DNA of 64,000 bases from Psoroptes ovis (taxonomy: Eukaryota; Arthropoda; Arachnida; Sarcoptiformes; Psoroptidae). Position numbers and translations under genes: made by a program. Below the pieces are notes generated by a model that was not told the DNA's origin, searched no databases, and saw nothing but the letters and a program-made list of their open reading frames with translations. The stretch is from contig PQWQ01000001.1 in assembly GCA_002943765.1 (NCBI GenBank), forward strand, positions 4,065,501 to 4,129,500, in the 5' to 3' direction. Below, one piece after another: positions 25,378 through 37,320 of this stretch; position 1 is the first letter of the stretch, and each line of letters opens with the position of its first letter.

Positions 25378-25640
25378 ATCACGTCCTGGTCACCAAAACA
25401 ATGTAGCGATCAAGTTGGTTGATTGCTAATGAAGTGATTTTATTGTTTAAAAACTCGCTTCTTATATACAATAAAACAATATGTTAATAATAAATACTTT
25501 TTTTTGTTCTTAGTTCGACAACAGAAAGTAGTGAAGACTTTACACCATGAGACATTCATAATATATCGATTAGGTTTGAAATGCTTTGGTTATGCTTGAA
25601 ATCTCAGTGAAATTCTCATGTAAAACCGGAAAAGCACATT
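25378..25640 (-). mobile_element. Ty3/gypsy LTR end with tRNA-Trp-type primer binding site
   Basis: Plus-strand 25378-25395 (ATCACGTCCTGGTCACCA) matches the 3' end of tRNA-Trp, ATCACGTCGGGGTCACCA, at 16 of 18 bases. On the minus strand it is therefore the complementary primer site used by CsRn1-type gypsy elements. An LTR ending in ...GCTACA abuts it at 25402 and extends rightward; its outer end was not found and 25640 is a guess. TGTAGCGATCAAG also occurs at 25363, suggesting a rearranged or duplicated edge. Confidence 0.6.
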
Positions 25641-26345
25641 GAAATTTGCGAATAATGCGAAAGAATCAATTTATAGCTTGACAATACTTGTTTCGAATAA
25701 AACAATAATTTTGGACGAAGATATAGATGACCAGCAAGTTAATTCATTGTTTAAAATAACGCAACGATATTATAAAACAATTAATTACGAGATTACCAAT
25801 GTCGCAATGTCGACATTTTGTTATTTCAAAAAAATAAAATAAAAAATTGCTAAATTACAAAAAAAAAATGGCCAAATGCTGTGTAAATAGTTGTTGCACA
25901 GTATAAACACATTGCCATAAAAATAAACACAAAAATAAATAGTGAAATATATACACAGCAACAACAACAACAACAACAGCAGACTCCACCCATCTATTGC
26001 ACCACATTTCATTGCTTCAATACTAATGTTTGTTGATGATGATGACGAGTTGTTTGTACTGATATATATTTGTGTGTGTGTGTGTGTACGTATTTTAAAT
26101 TTTCGTGCGCATTTTCGTAATTTCAATTTTCGTTTTTTTTACGGAAAATGTGCGTGGCAAGTTTTCGTCCGATTGCAAATAAGTTACCGAAAAGTCTATT
26201 GCTTTGATCAATGAGAAATAAATAAACCAAAGGATTTTATGATAAATATTTACCTGTTGTGAACTGCCTCAATTTTGATTTGTTTTAAGTATTAAAATTG
26301 TTATTGATAATTAAGTTGATCGATTCCCCGTACGTTCTTTTTATA

Positions 26346-26625
26346 TGGTGGCAGAGGTCCTTTTAGAATATTAAAAACAACATCATCAACCGCTCTAGTG
26401 ATCGATAAAAATGGAAAAATGGTTGCACTCGGTGGAATGTCAATTGAAAATTGCCAAGATTGTATCGGATGAAACCAAGTTTTATTTAGTGGCCTTCAAA
26501 ATTACGAGAACTTTGTGGCTTATCTGGTCAATTAATGAAAGACAAAATATACGGCCCTTTCTTGCTAATGATCACGCTTAAATCGAATTAATCGAAATAA
26601 AGAATAAAGAGTTAAATTCTCATTG
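26346..26625 (+). pseudogene. Gag N-terminal fragment with adjacent primer-site-like sequence
   Basis: From ATG 26411 the frame begins MEKWLHSVECQLKIAKIVSD and ETKFYLVAFK, resembling the start of gypsy-type Gag proteins (W-x-x-x-x-E-x-Q-F-x-x-x-x-I-x-x-D-x-T-K-F). It is broken by a stop at about 26579. A TGGTGGCAGAGG at 26346-26357, just after A/T-rich LTR-like sequence, is a plausible primer site. The rest of the element is missing. Confidence 0.55.
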
Positions 26626-27528
26626 ATCCAAGTCACAATAGATAAGAACAAAAGAACTACTCAATTCAACATTTTTTCAAAACTTAGATGAAAGAGTGAT
26701 CAGATTACGCAGAAAAAAATGATGAAATGCAGATAAATCAGCACAATTTATCAAACAATGGATCAAGCATTCATTTTGAAATGGTCGAGAATCAGAAACG
26801 ATTACCGCTAACGATTCTACTTAATCAATCAAAGAATTTTAATAATTTAAAACTTTCATTTTCTTACAAAAAAAAACTTATGATTTGATAATATGTCACG
26901 AGTAATAATTGAAAAAATGAATTAAATTTCTATTAAAAACTAATTCTACATGAAATCTTCATATTTTTTATGTGTGTTTGTGTCAAATCTGTTGGTGTAG
27001 TGTTTGAACGGTCCATAACCAGTGAAAACAGTGTGGTGTATTTGTTGGGTGTGATATGTTGGTGTATCTTGTGTGGAAAAAATGTTTTAAAATTTTCGTT
27101 AGCTGAATTCAAATAGTCACTCAGTTTTCTTTGCAGATGCTCGTTAATTAGGTCATAGGGTAACTCGTTACTGAAAGCCAAAACCTTGGCTTCAATGAAG
27201 TCTTCCAGTAACGGTAACATAGCCAATATGTGTACGGTTTTGGATGGTGAATTCTGGTACGTATGTAGTGTTCGTAAGTGTTCATTTTTGTTTTCCAAGA
27301 AGATGCAGCCGGTACTCACCGATCGATACAATTGGTATTTGATGTTCGGCTGTTGATGTTAATGCGACAGCTGATGGTTCAAAATTTTTTGAACGACGAA
27401 TATCTAATTCTTAGATTTCGTCTGCCTGATTCAACATTACATCGAGGATTTTATAATCATATTTGCCATGTGCCGAAATTAGCCCATTTCGATTAACGCT
27501 TCTAGGCATTGGCTATAAACGAGGCTCT

Positions 27529-28002
27529 TCAACGTGGTCGTTCACCGTTAATCGAATCTGGAAATGCGGCATCTACGTCTTCATAATTTAATCTTAATTG
27601 CGATAGGCGTTCTAAGTCGTCGACATCTTTATTCTTGATCGTATTAGAAAACGACGATGTTTGAAATGCAATTGAATTGGTGGCAAACTCTTCTTCCAAT
27701 GATGTCCAAATAATATTAGGTTGGTCATCGTTGGCAAATCTACTTCGATGAATCGAAGACAATAAGATTCGCATTGTCTTCATTCCTTGTTTTTCAGTTC
27801 CATCGTCGCCAGATATACAATGCCACACTTCATTCTCTTTCAACACGAATTTCATGAGATTTCGCCATGCGTAATAGTTGGTATTGTTCAATCGGTCAGC
27901 TTTGCCATCTTGAAATGGAAAATTTGATGAGGTTGATTGTTCGGATGATGTTGACGGCATTATCAACGACGATGATGTAGACAATGTATTTTCAGTCTCC
28001 AT
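27529..28002 (-). pseudogene. Ty1/copia gag N-terminal fragment
   Basis: The open frame has an S/T-rich start and then LNNTNYYAWRNLMKFVLKEN followed by EVWHCISG, the hallmark N-terminal segment of copia Gag (L-x-x-x-N-Y-x-x-W-x-x-x-M-x-x-x-L). Another 90 residues of helical Gag follow before a stop. Decayed continuations in other frames reach about 26.9 kb, including a TTYVPEF stretch like the copia protease region. The zinc knuckle is not recognisable. Confidence 0.75.
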
Positions 28003-28021
28003 GCCACATCAGTCTCATAAT

Positions 28022-28345
28022 CTTTTAGAAATATTTATTTATTATAAACATTTAAAAATAAACTAACATCATCAACAACAATATCAGATTATATTTTTCA
28101 CGCTTTTATACTCTCACTTGAACAACATCAGAATCAAGCATGGTCAATGCGGTTTTCAGTGATGCCATCTATCATTTGTCAAACCGCCCGTGTAATTTGC
28201 GATCTTCCGTTGATTCTTCAAGTCGTCAGCCACGAATACCGGGCTATAACGGGTAATAAAAAATTTGTTGCGACACGATTATGTTCGAGCGATAGAAAAT
28301 TTATCAATGGTTACCACAAAGATTTATTACCCGTTAATTGAATTT
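28022..28345 (-). mobile_element. Probable 5' LTR of the copia gag remnant
   Basis: It lies immediately upstream of the copia gag on the minus strand. It contains a TATA-like GAGTATAAAAGCG, with AATAAATAAATATTTC near its 3' edge, the order expected of an LTR promoter and polyadenylation region. It also holds GCCATCTA at 28164-28171. No second copy was found in the window, so the ends are approximate. Confidence 0.45.
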
Positions 28346-31300
28346 AACAAATACGTATATTATCAGATAGTAATGATAAACAATTAATGTTGTGGCGGAA
28401 CGTGAACGATAAACCAAAAAGCTCAAACTGATTTCACAGCTTCATTTATCGCTGACAAACACCAATTGGAAAATAATTAAACGGACTACACAAATTTTCA
28501 TTACTAGAATAACGGTCCAAGTTATCATGATCATTTGATTGGATAGTTTTCTTTTAAAATTTTTCGAATTCTTTGAATCTGAATTCATTTTTATGAAATA
28601 AAGCACGAGGGGAAATTGAAGAGCTTATTTATCGATAACAATTTCAATTAATTCAAATCAAAAATAAAAACAAAATAGATTAATTTCTAATAATTTTGAA
28701 ATTCAAGTTTTCTAATCATTTATATATTGATTCGAGTCTTAATTCAATTATTAATAAACTTCGTTTACATTTTCGAAAATGTTCTAAGGCCAAATTCGAA
28801 CTAAAAAACGAAACGACAAAATTCTTTTTCAAAAAAATTTTCTTAAAGTCTTTTCATAAATGATGTTAGTCGAAAGTTGAGTCGAAATAGCCGACGCATT
28901 AATAACTAGAAAAATTCTTTTAGATAATAATCTTGATTGTTTCATACAGAAAAATAATCGAAAATTTTCATACATTGCAAGTATACTTTTGCAGCGTATA
29001 AAATTGTTTGTTTTTGAGCGTTTGTCAGAGCGTATTTTATACGCGAAATAAAAAATTCAATTTTCAAATAATCAATATGACCTTGATTTAATATCATTCA
29101 AATCGTTGCTTTCTCTCTTTGAGTTCGTTCATTATCATTCATTGAAATGATAAACTTACATCAATCATTCGATTTGATTCGATAGAGACATAGACAAAGC
29201 AACGAAGACATTAAAAATCAAGGCTTAAAACTCGCTGATTCAATGAAATTTTTGAAATGAAAATGAATTAAAATTAATTGAAATTCGAGATCAAAATCTT
29301 TGCCAAGCATAAACATTGAATATATCATTGAATTTGATTCAATCAAAGCAGAAAAAGCATTGCCAAACAATTACCTATATATATATCGACGAAATAATGA
29401 TGAAAAATTGCTTTAGGGGTTTTTTCTATTTCATTCATCTCGGCTTCACGCTATTAAGCAAAGCACAATTTGAATGAAGAGCAAAATTTGAATTTAAAAT
29501 GTTTTTGACAAATGACAGCAAAAGCAAATTCATCATTTTCAATTTAGTTTCATCGACCTATGATGATTACCAGTGATTATCAATTCAACGAATAAATGAG
29601 CAGCAATGCTCAGTGGCAATATTCGGTGTGATTTAGTGTTGAAGTCAATCTTGATAGCGCTAATAATTCTTGATCAAGATCCAATAATCCTGATGATACT
29701 CCTGGACTGTAGCATCAAGGATCTTGAAGAATCGTAAAGAACCTCAAAGAACCTTGAAGCACAAGAAATCTTCGAAATCCACTGCCAGCATGCGACAAAG
29801 CAAAGGTCCTCACCTGCTAAGCGTCGTCGAAAACGTGCGCTCTGGATCTCGAGGCAAGAATCTCAAAGCAAGAATGCCGCAGCCTGAATTTGAAAATGGC
29901 CTATCACTTTCGGGCACCATCCGAAATACACCATGATTCAGCCATTTTTCGATTTAGGAAATGATTTTAATGATTTGAGAATGGAAAATTACCGAATAAT
30001 GGCACGCAATAAACAGGAATTATCTCGTGAATCTGAAATAGTGAAATGTGAATAACCATTTTTTTTCAGATCCCATGTGGTTTTCGGGTATGCAGCATAT
30101 TTGGAATCATCCTAAAAACACATAAATATATGTGTATGTGAATGATAAGAGCCATTCACATAACCATAATAAGCGAAATGTTCCTAATTCCTATTCACTT
30201 GAAATGAAATTATCGAAATGAAAAAAGCGAAAAAAAAATCAAAATCAAAATGGAATCTAATGGAATCTGATTGTGGCCATTATTTTGGTTTATTTCTTTT
30301 CTAAAAATGATTTTAATGGTTTTCCGAAAATCACATTATCACATAATTTCCGTGGTTCATTATTGGTGATTTTTCTTTGGGAAAATTTCTTCGGTAATTC
30401 CGCTGATTTATTGAGTTCAACTAAGAAGTCATTTGATTTACTTGAATTCCTTGCGTGATCAGTGAGTTCTTTTAAGAAGTTCGGGCGCCGAAAAATTCTC
30501 ATTTTAGAATTCTGACTGATTCAAAGCAAATCAGCCCTTCGGAATTTTGACGGGCCAACCTCATAGGAATGTCAACGGATAAATGTTTTAGGGAGAAACG
30601 AATTCAGTATGTCTGTCGGTAATTTTCCGTATTTTCAATGATATTTCAATTTAAAGAAATTCCTAAGATTTATGTCAAAACAAAATGGCAGCAGCAACAC
30701 TTGTAAAACATTAATAAATCTTCGGATATTTTTGGCATTTGCTTATTACAAAGAAATATTTAAGTTATTTACTTTTCGCTGTTGTTTATGTTGTTCAAGT
30801 TGTTTTACATTACATAACGATTCATCATTTTGAATGATTTTGCAAATATAAAAAATGAAAAATGCGCCAATCAAAAACAATGGTCGACTATTTTTTTACA
30901 GATTTTGAAGGTTTTCTGAAGCCAATTTTGAAAAAAATTTAAATTATGAAATGAAATAATTCAACGACATTTCTATTTATAGATGATGTTCGGCTGAATA
31001 AGCGGAGATATTCGCTGAAGAGGCAAAGTTATTCGCCGTAGTAGTCAAGATGTTCGAATAAGAAGCGAACAATGGCATACGAAGCCATTGAATATTCAAG
31101 TGCTCGAACCATTAAACGCATAGCGACCGCATAGTTTGCCCGATCATCTCGAAAATAAGATGAAAATGCATCAAGAAGCGAACGAATCCGAAGAATACCA
31201 GAACATGTATCATCAGATCGAACATGATCATAACAAACATCAACAGGAATTCCGAATATCAAATATCGATTCCCGTCCGAATGTCATCAATTTCAATTGA

Positions 31301-32849
31301 AATGGAGAGATAATCGAATGACAAGTGAAAATAGCATGACAAGTAAACAAATCGACCATTTTTTACCATCATTACCATCGTATCATTTCGATTTGATTCT
31401 TTATAGATAAAGATAAAATCATTCAATGAATGAATGAATGATTTTCGTTGTTGTTGTCGGTTGTCGATGGTAATGGTAATAATGGTGATTTGATAACAAC
31501 AAATCACTAGTCACCATTAATACTAGTCACAAGTCATTTTTCTTTGATGTATGATTTCGATTATCATTTTTGAAAAATCATTCATTCATTCATTCAATGA
31601 TTGGACTTGTCCATCCACTTTTGTTATTTTCCACTTCGTAATTCAAAAATCAAGAAAACAAAACGACTGAAAAACAGATGAGAAAATAAAGATAATCATT
31701 GAATGAACGATGAATACATCGTTATTATTTACCATCATCATGATGATTGAAGATGATGATGATCATCATCGTAATCATCATCGTTGTAGTATTAAGCATC
31801 ATGGCCTTTCGAAGATTTCTGAAAACTTTCGAGACTTGGCCATCTCGTATTAGTTTGCTTTGCTTGCTCATTCATTTGTTTCGTTTGTTTGTTCAAACGA
31901 AACAACGACGAAAAGAAGTTTCTTCGTTTGCATTTGAATTCAAATTGGAGTTTGAATTGAAATTTGAATTCAAATATATTCAAACTTCAAAATTCAATTG
32001 AATTTATTTTCCATTCAAATTCAAATTGTTTTTCAAGTAAATTCAGATTCAAATCATTCAAATTGTTCAAAGTAAAATTGTAATACAGCAAGCAAATACA
32101 CACAGCCAACAGCAACAACACTGAGAATGACCTGTCATTTTCTCTCTACGCTCATTACTTTCCTATGTGTATTTTTCACTTTGAGTAATTCACTCTCAGT
32201 GTGTTTTTGCCTGTATTCAATTTTTTTGAATTTCACAACAAGCGAAATATTCAATGATCATTCATTATTATTGTTGTTGATTATACCATGTAACGCTGCT
32301 GCGCTAGATGTGTATAACAATACAAATATTTCATGCATGCATTTTTTCAAATCATCATTATTATTTATCGTTATTGTTATTTCGAATTTCTTTAGTACTC
32401 AATTCGATAGTCAAACAGGAAGGGATTCAATGAACTGAATGAGCAGCATCAGATAGCGCAGCAGCATCAGCAGCAGCAATGGTGCCACATTGACATGAAA
32501 AATATATAACGGGAACAATGGAATGATTTGTGAGTTGGATAAAAATTTTGAAAAAGTTGAAAGGCTGAAAACTGACCAACAAATCGTGCGGCCAGAGAGA
32601 GACGGAGATGGCTTGACATGATTCCGCATTTAAAAATGATTACAAGCAGATCAACATTAATTCAATGATCACGAAGTTGTTTTTTTTTTTTTTTTATGAA
32701 GATAATTTTGACAGAATTCGGTCGATGATTGTTTTAAAATCAAATTTTAAGCGCCCGCTGTAGCCATCTATTGGCTCAAATGATATTTGAGTTGATATTT
32801 GAAACATGTGATTGATTTGGCCTTAAGACTTGTATTTTTGGCTTGAAAA
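28346..32849. other. Intergenic stretch without recognisable genes
   Basis: A/T-rich sequence with ATTCATT/ATTGAA reiterations, a poly-T run (about 32678-32694) and no ORF showing a family match. A minus-strand 77-codon frame (31029-31262) and a plus-strand frame with a hydrophobic start (32127-32438) were examined and not called. The last 100 bp are the likely AlaRS promoter, including GCCATCTA at 32763-32770. Confidence 0.6.
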
Positions 32850-34982
32850 ATGATCTTGAAATTTAAACATTTTGCCTCGAAATTAATCCACCATCAACGA
32901 AGAACAAAACATCGATTATCATCAAATGAATGTCGACAAATTTTTCTTGATTATTTTATCAATAATCATGGCCATAAATTTATTCGTTCAAGTCCGGTGA
33001 AACCGAAGAAAAATGATCAATCATTGCTGTTTGTTAATGCCGGTATGAATCAATTTAAATCAATATTTTTAAACACCGGCAATGATGATAATGAATTGAT
33101 TGAAAATCAATATCGAAATTTGAAACGTGCAGTTAATTCACAAAAATGTGTACGTGTTGGTGGTAAACATTGTGATTTAGAAATGGTTGGCTATGATTTT
33201 ATACATCACACATTTTTTGAAATGCTCGGTAATTGGTCATTCAATGATTATTTCAAAGAAGATGCATGTCGTATGGCATGGAATTTATTAGTCAATCATT
33301 ATCATATTGATCCTCGACGACTGTTTGTTACTATTTTTGCTGGTAATGAACAGCTAGGGTTAGATACAGACTTGGAAACATATGAAATTTGGCGATCGAT
33401 TGGGTAATTGATTGAAATTAGAACATCGATTGTTTATTTGATTTTTTTTATTTTTCTCTTAGTGTACCTAAACATCGTATAATACCATTAGGAATGAAAG
33501 ATAATTTTTGGGAAATGGGACAAACAGGTCCATGCGGTATTTGTACTGAAATTCATTACATTCAAAGTGATTTTGATGATCAAAAATTAATGGACAAAAA
33601 TTTTCTTCTAAAAAATTCAATGGAAATATGGAATCTAGTCTTTATACAATATTTTAGGTAATCAATTCACAATATTCACTGAATTACCAATTTAATCAAC
33701 AAATATCACTTACAGAGATGAAAATGAAAATCTTAAACGATTGCCAAAAAATTTCGTCGACACTGGAATGGGCTTTGAACGTATATTGTCTGTTGTACAA
33801 AATGTAAATAATAATTATCAAACAGATTTATTTTCACCTTATTTTCAACGATTAAAAAATCTTTGTAAATGGCCAGAATATACTGATAGTTTAACGGATG
33901 AAAAAGATATTATGTATCGCATCATTGCCGATCATTCACGCATGATTGCCATATCGATTGCTGATGGTATTGAACCATCTGATCGTGGTGCTGGTTACCT
34001 ATTACGCCGTGTGATACGTCGTGCTAGTGATTCATTGAAAACAATGATTGATATGCATAAATTACCCCCTAATGTTAGTGAAAATGATATATTTTACATA
34101 TCACTCGATACAACAATACAAATATTAGGCGAAGCATTTCCTGAACTTGATAGAGAATCATCAAAGATATTTGATACGATAACAAATGAATTACACTTAT
34201 ACTCAACAGCAATACAAAGAGATACAAATATCATGAAACTATCAAAATCATTACAAATAGAAATCAATGAAAATTATGAGCATAATCAGCATGCATTAAT
34301 TAAGTGTTTAGAAAAAATTGATACGAAAATTTCAAATTTAAAGCAAAATGTATGGGAGAATCTTCTTGAAAATCAAAATCAAATCGAATCGATACGTAAA
34401 GATTTACAAAATATCATGAATTTATTTGAAAATAATTTATCAAAACGTTTCGGTTTATTCAGTTCTGAAATTGAATCAAAATTTAAGCAAACAGAATTGA
34501 AATTTATTGAATTTGAAAATGAATCTAATGTAATGATGCAGAAAATTATTGAAACTTTTCAACTTGAAGCAACAAAGCGAATGATAAATGGTGATAATTT
34601 TAGAATAGTATCAATAGAGAACGTTGATTTTTTGCCACATCTTGATGAAAAATGGAAAAATTTCCTCTTGAAATCAAGTCTAGATTTATTTGGCGAAAAG
34701 CCTCTGGCTTTCTTGCTGAAATGTGAAAAGGATAAAAACTCAATCACTGTGCAATTATCGGTTCCATCACGATTTCAATCAAAATTAGATGCTCAATCAT
34801 GGTTTGAATTGGCCGAAAATAAGTGTGAAAACAACAGAAATGTGAAAATTTCTATCATCGAAACAAATAAAACAAAACGGCCTAAAAAAATGGTGAAATA
34901 TCTATTGAAGAATGACAATCACATTGACGATATATTTGTTAAATCATTACAAAAAATCGGTGAAACACATTTCGATCAATAA
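32850..34982 (+). CDS. AARS2: Mitochondrial alanyl-tRNA synthetase lacking the editing domain
   Basis: The enzyme charges mitochondrial tRNA-Ala with alanine. Exons 32850-33403, 33463-33657 and 33716-34982 join in phase (introns of 59 and 58 bp) to give 671 residues. Residues 1-25 are basic and lack Glu/Asp, fitting a targeting peptide. Class II AlaRS motifs are intact: LLFVNAGMNQFKSIF (59-73), RVGGKHCDLEMVGYDF and HHTFFEMLGNWSFNDYFK (102-136), GQTGPCGICTEIHY, VDTGMGFERI, and IADHSRM with DGIEPSDRGAGYLLRRVIRR. After EAFPELDRESSKIF (about 390), the protein goes directly into a predicted coiled coil (about 423-543) and a C-Ala-like tail (about 548-671). The editing domain, with its HxxxH and CxxxH zinc motifs, is absent; most AlaRS are 850-950 residues. 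The stop codon is inside an AATAAA signal. Confidence 0.93.
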
Positions 34983-34983
34983 A
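34978..34983 (+). promoter_or_regulatory. AATAAA polyadenylation signal overlapping the AlaRS stop codon
   Basis: The final codons CAA TAA A contain AATAAA. If used, cleavage would fall 10-30 nt downstream, inside the 3' part of the convergent beta-galactosidase gene. Confidence 0.5.
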
Positions 34984-35005
34984 AATGACAATTATTTTTT
35001 TTTAA

Positions 35006-37019
35006 TTATTCTAAAATTGGATAATCAACAAATTCAATGATGGTATTATCATCTTGATGATCCAAATCCAATATATTTATTATGTTCATGCCTTTTTGCA
35101 ATAATGGACCAGGTACATACAAGGTTTTTTGTGGTCCACGATGATCGAAACGACCAATGTTGAAATTATTAATGAAAACATTACCATATGTCCATTTTTC
35201 TAATTTCATGAATGTATCTTGTGGATTTTGATCGATTCGCAAAAATGCACGATATAATTTTGGTCCTTTTAATTTATTATTGTGATTTTCACTGTTTTTC
35301 CAATCCATAGTCTTTGCATTGATTGAATTTTTCATGAAATCATCATTCAAATCAAATGTAAACATTTCAACGCTGTCACTGGCTTTTCCATCCAATAAAA
35401 TTGTACTATTTATTCCTTTATGTTGTTTGTTCATCAATGATATGAAATAATTTGCACGGCCAAGATTTTCGACTAAAATATCGATGGTGAATTCGTCATT
35501 TGTATTCGACGATTTAAACCATTCAGATCGCTTCAGATCTAAATTCAAAAATTTTGCACCATCATCGATTTTAGCTACCATATTGCCATTAATCATCACG
35601 ATGGCACGGTCACTGATTGGCCCTGGATGTTTAAATCAAAATGAAAAAGAACTCAATATTAAAAATTAATCATTTACCGGTAATGTTTAAGGTGCTGATA
35701 GGCTTTGTTTTAAGACGATACAAAATAAAGCCAAAACCAGATGATTTTCGAAGAAATTCCATAAAAATTGGACGTTTAGCTTGTATCGGTTTTAATTGTT
35801 GTAAAATTTGTTCCAAATCTATGTATTGATTCATATTCAATTTACCATAACTTTTTGCCTTATCAATTTTTGGTATTTCTGGCAACGCCACCGGTGGTAG
35901 CCGACCAGTTTTCAATAATTTTTCATATAATTCAAGCGTTTTATAATATTTTTCTGTATAATTGCCCGATTCACTTAATTGTGCATCATAATCATATGAT
36001 GTTGTAATACGTGCTCCATTATAAAAACCGAAATTCGTGCCACCGATAAACATGTAAAAATTCACCGATCCATTGACTTGAAATAAAATTTCCGATATTT
36101 GTTGTTCAAATAATAATGTTGAATAACGATGATGGCTGCTATCGCCCCATGAATCAAACCAACCTGTCCAAAATTCAGTCACCAAAACAGGACGATTAGG
36201 CTGGTTTCGTTTGAATTTCATTAATGATTCATAAGCATTTTTGTTTAGATTTGCTGTTTCAAGCAAATATTTCAATGGCTTGACGATTACACTTTGTGCA
36301 ACCTCAACAGGATCAGATGTAAACAAAAATTCATGAAAATCATTTTCATCCACAATGATTTTATGTAATTCATCTAAATATTTCAAATTGTAATCAATTT
36401 TCACTAAATTTTCTACATCTCCAAATAATTCATTCTCAATTTGTAATGCAATGATTGGACCACCATTTTTTGAAAATTGGAATCTATTCAAAATTTTAAA
36501 CACTTCACGAAAATATCTTCGAACAGATTCAATATATCCTGGATATAATGTTCGTAATTTCATTTGCGTATCACTCAATAGCCAAGATGGAAGACCACCG
36601 AGATCCCATTCAGCACAAATATAAGGTCCTGAGCGTACGATTGCAAACATATCGGCTTTATGTATTTCTTCGAGAAAATAAGTTAAATTCAGGCCATATG
36701 AATCAAAATCAAAATGGCCTGGTCGTGGTTCATGACGATTCCATGGTAAATAAAATTGTACAGTATTAAGGCCGGCTGCCTTGAATTTTCGTAATGTCAG
36801 AGGCCAATATTCAGGTACAATGCGGAAATAATGAAACGAACCAGAATAAATGACGAATGGTTTTTTATTCAACATAAATTCGGTGCCATTTTCTTCGAGA
36901 CCAGCTGCTATGTGATCACCGGCATAATATTCATATAAAGTTGGTAATTTTGCAATTGAAAAATGAATATCAACAAGGATGATTAAGCACAAAACAATAA
37001 AATTTTTCATTGTTTTCAT
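35006..37019 (-). CDS. Beta-galactosidase, glycoside hydrolase family 35 (GLB1-like)
   Basis: GH35 beta-galactosidases remove terminal beta-linked galactose from glycolipids and glycans, in lysosomes or as secreted digestive enzymes. Exons 37019-35678 and 35622-35006 join in phase (55-bp intron) to give 652 residues, close to human GLB1 (677). A signal peptide covers about 1-23 (FIVLCLIILVDIHFSIA). The catalytic barrel has the family signature GPYICAEWDLGGLPSWLL (131-148), the acid/base Glu197 in ALQIENELFG, and the nucleophile Glu282 in LVTEFWTGWFDSWG. The C-terminal part carries jelly-roll sequence (GNVFINNFNIGRFDHRGPQ, then TLYVPGPLLQKG). The proposed start has the signal peptide directly after it. 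The YEATS4 stop lies 301 bp upstream and AlaRS converges on its 3' end. The signal peptide fits a lysosomal or gut role; I cannot separate these. Confidence 0.93.
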
Positions 37020-37320
37020 GTTTAATCAAAGCAAATAACAGAATGATTTGCATTTTAATGTATTAGTGCAAATATAAATAAAAGCTGTTGTCAAGCACTT
37101 GTTTCTTATCACTTTATCAAATAAATAATGTGAATGAAAATTTAATTTCATTTATTTAATTAAATGAAAAATTAATATTTAAGCTTAAGTTTCGTTTTAA
37201 GTTGAAGACATAATAAATAAGTTTTTTGTATTGTTTTAGTTTTTGAATTGAAAATGTTAGAGAAATTAGTTTGATTAATGGTTATAATACATGATCGATT
37301 AAAAATTTTAATGATAATTT
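37020..37320. promoter_or_regulatory. Intergenic gap between YEATS4 3' end and beta-galactosidase start
   Basis: This 301-bp A/T-rich spacer must hold both the YEATS4 3' UTR and the beta-galactosidase promoter, as both genes are on the minus strand. No clear TATA box or other motif is visible. Confidence 0.4.

Larger units (their letters stand above)
18831..28345. mobile_element. Retroelement graveyard: nested LTR-element remnants and one hAT fragment
   Basis: This 9.5-kb block holds pieces of at least five elements in both orientations: Ty1/copia RNase H with its 3' LTR, gag fragments, several tRNA-primer-like binding sites next to LTR-like sequence, a BEL/Pao integrase core, a hAT C-terminus, a Ty3/gypsy integrase tail and a copia gag. 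Every coding piece is broken by stops or frameshifts and none is a complete element. The individual pieces are listed separately. Between them is A/T-rich sequence I could not assign. Confidence 0.85.

Noticed and set aside
19083..28002. One single 9-kb copia element with gag at 28.0 kb and RNase H at 19.5 kb on the same strand
   Set aside because: The two putative LTRs differ in sequence beyond a short A/T-rich part, and the interior is occupied by unrelated gypsy, BEL/Pao and hAT pieces in both directions.
31029..31262. Minus-strand 77-codon frame with varied residues
   Set aside because: Protein-like at first sight, but built from repeated GCGAA/TATTCG words, with no splice sites or family match.
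32127..32438. Plus-strand 103-codon frame resembling a secreted protein
   Set aside because: Leu/Phe/Ser richness comes from T-rich sequence; no splice partner, family or conserved Cys pattern. Lies near the AlaRS promoter.
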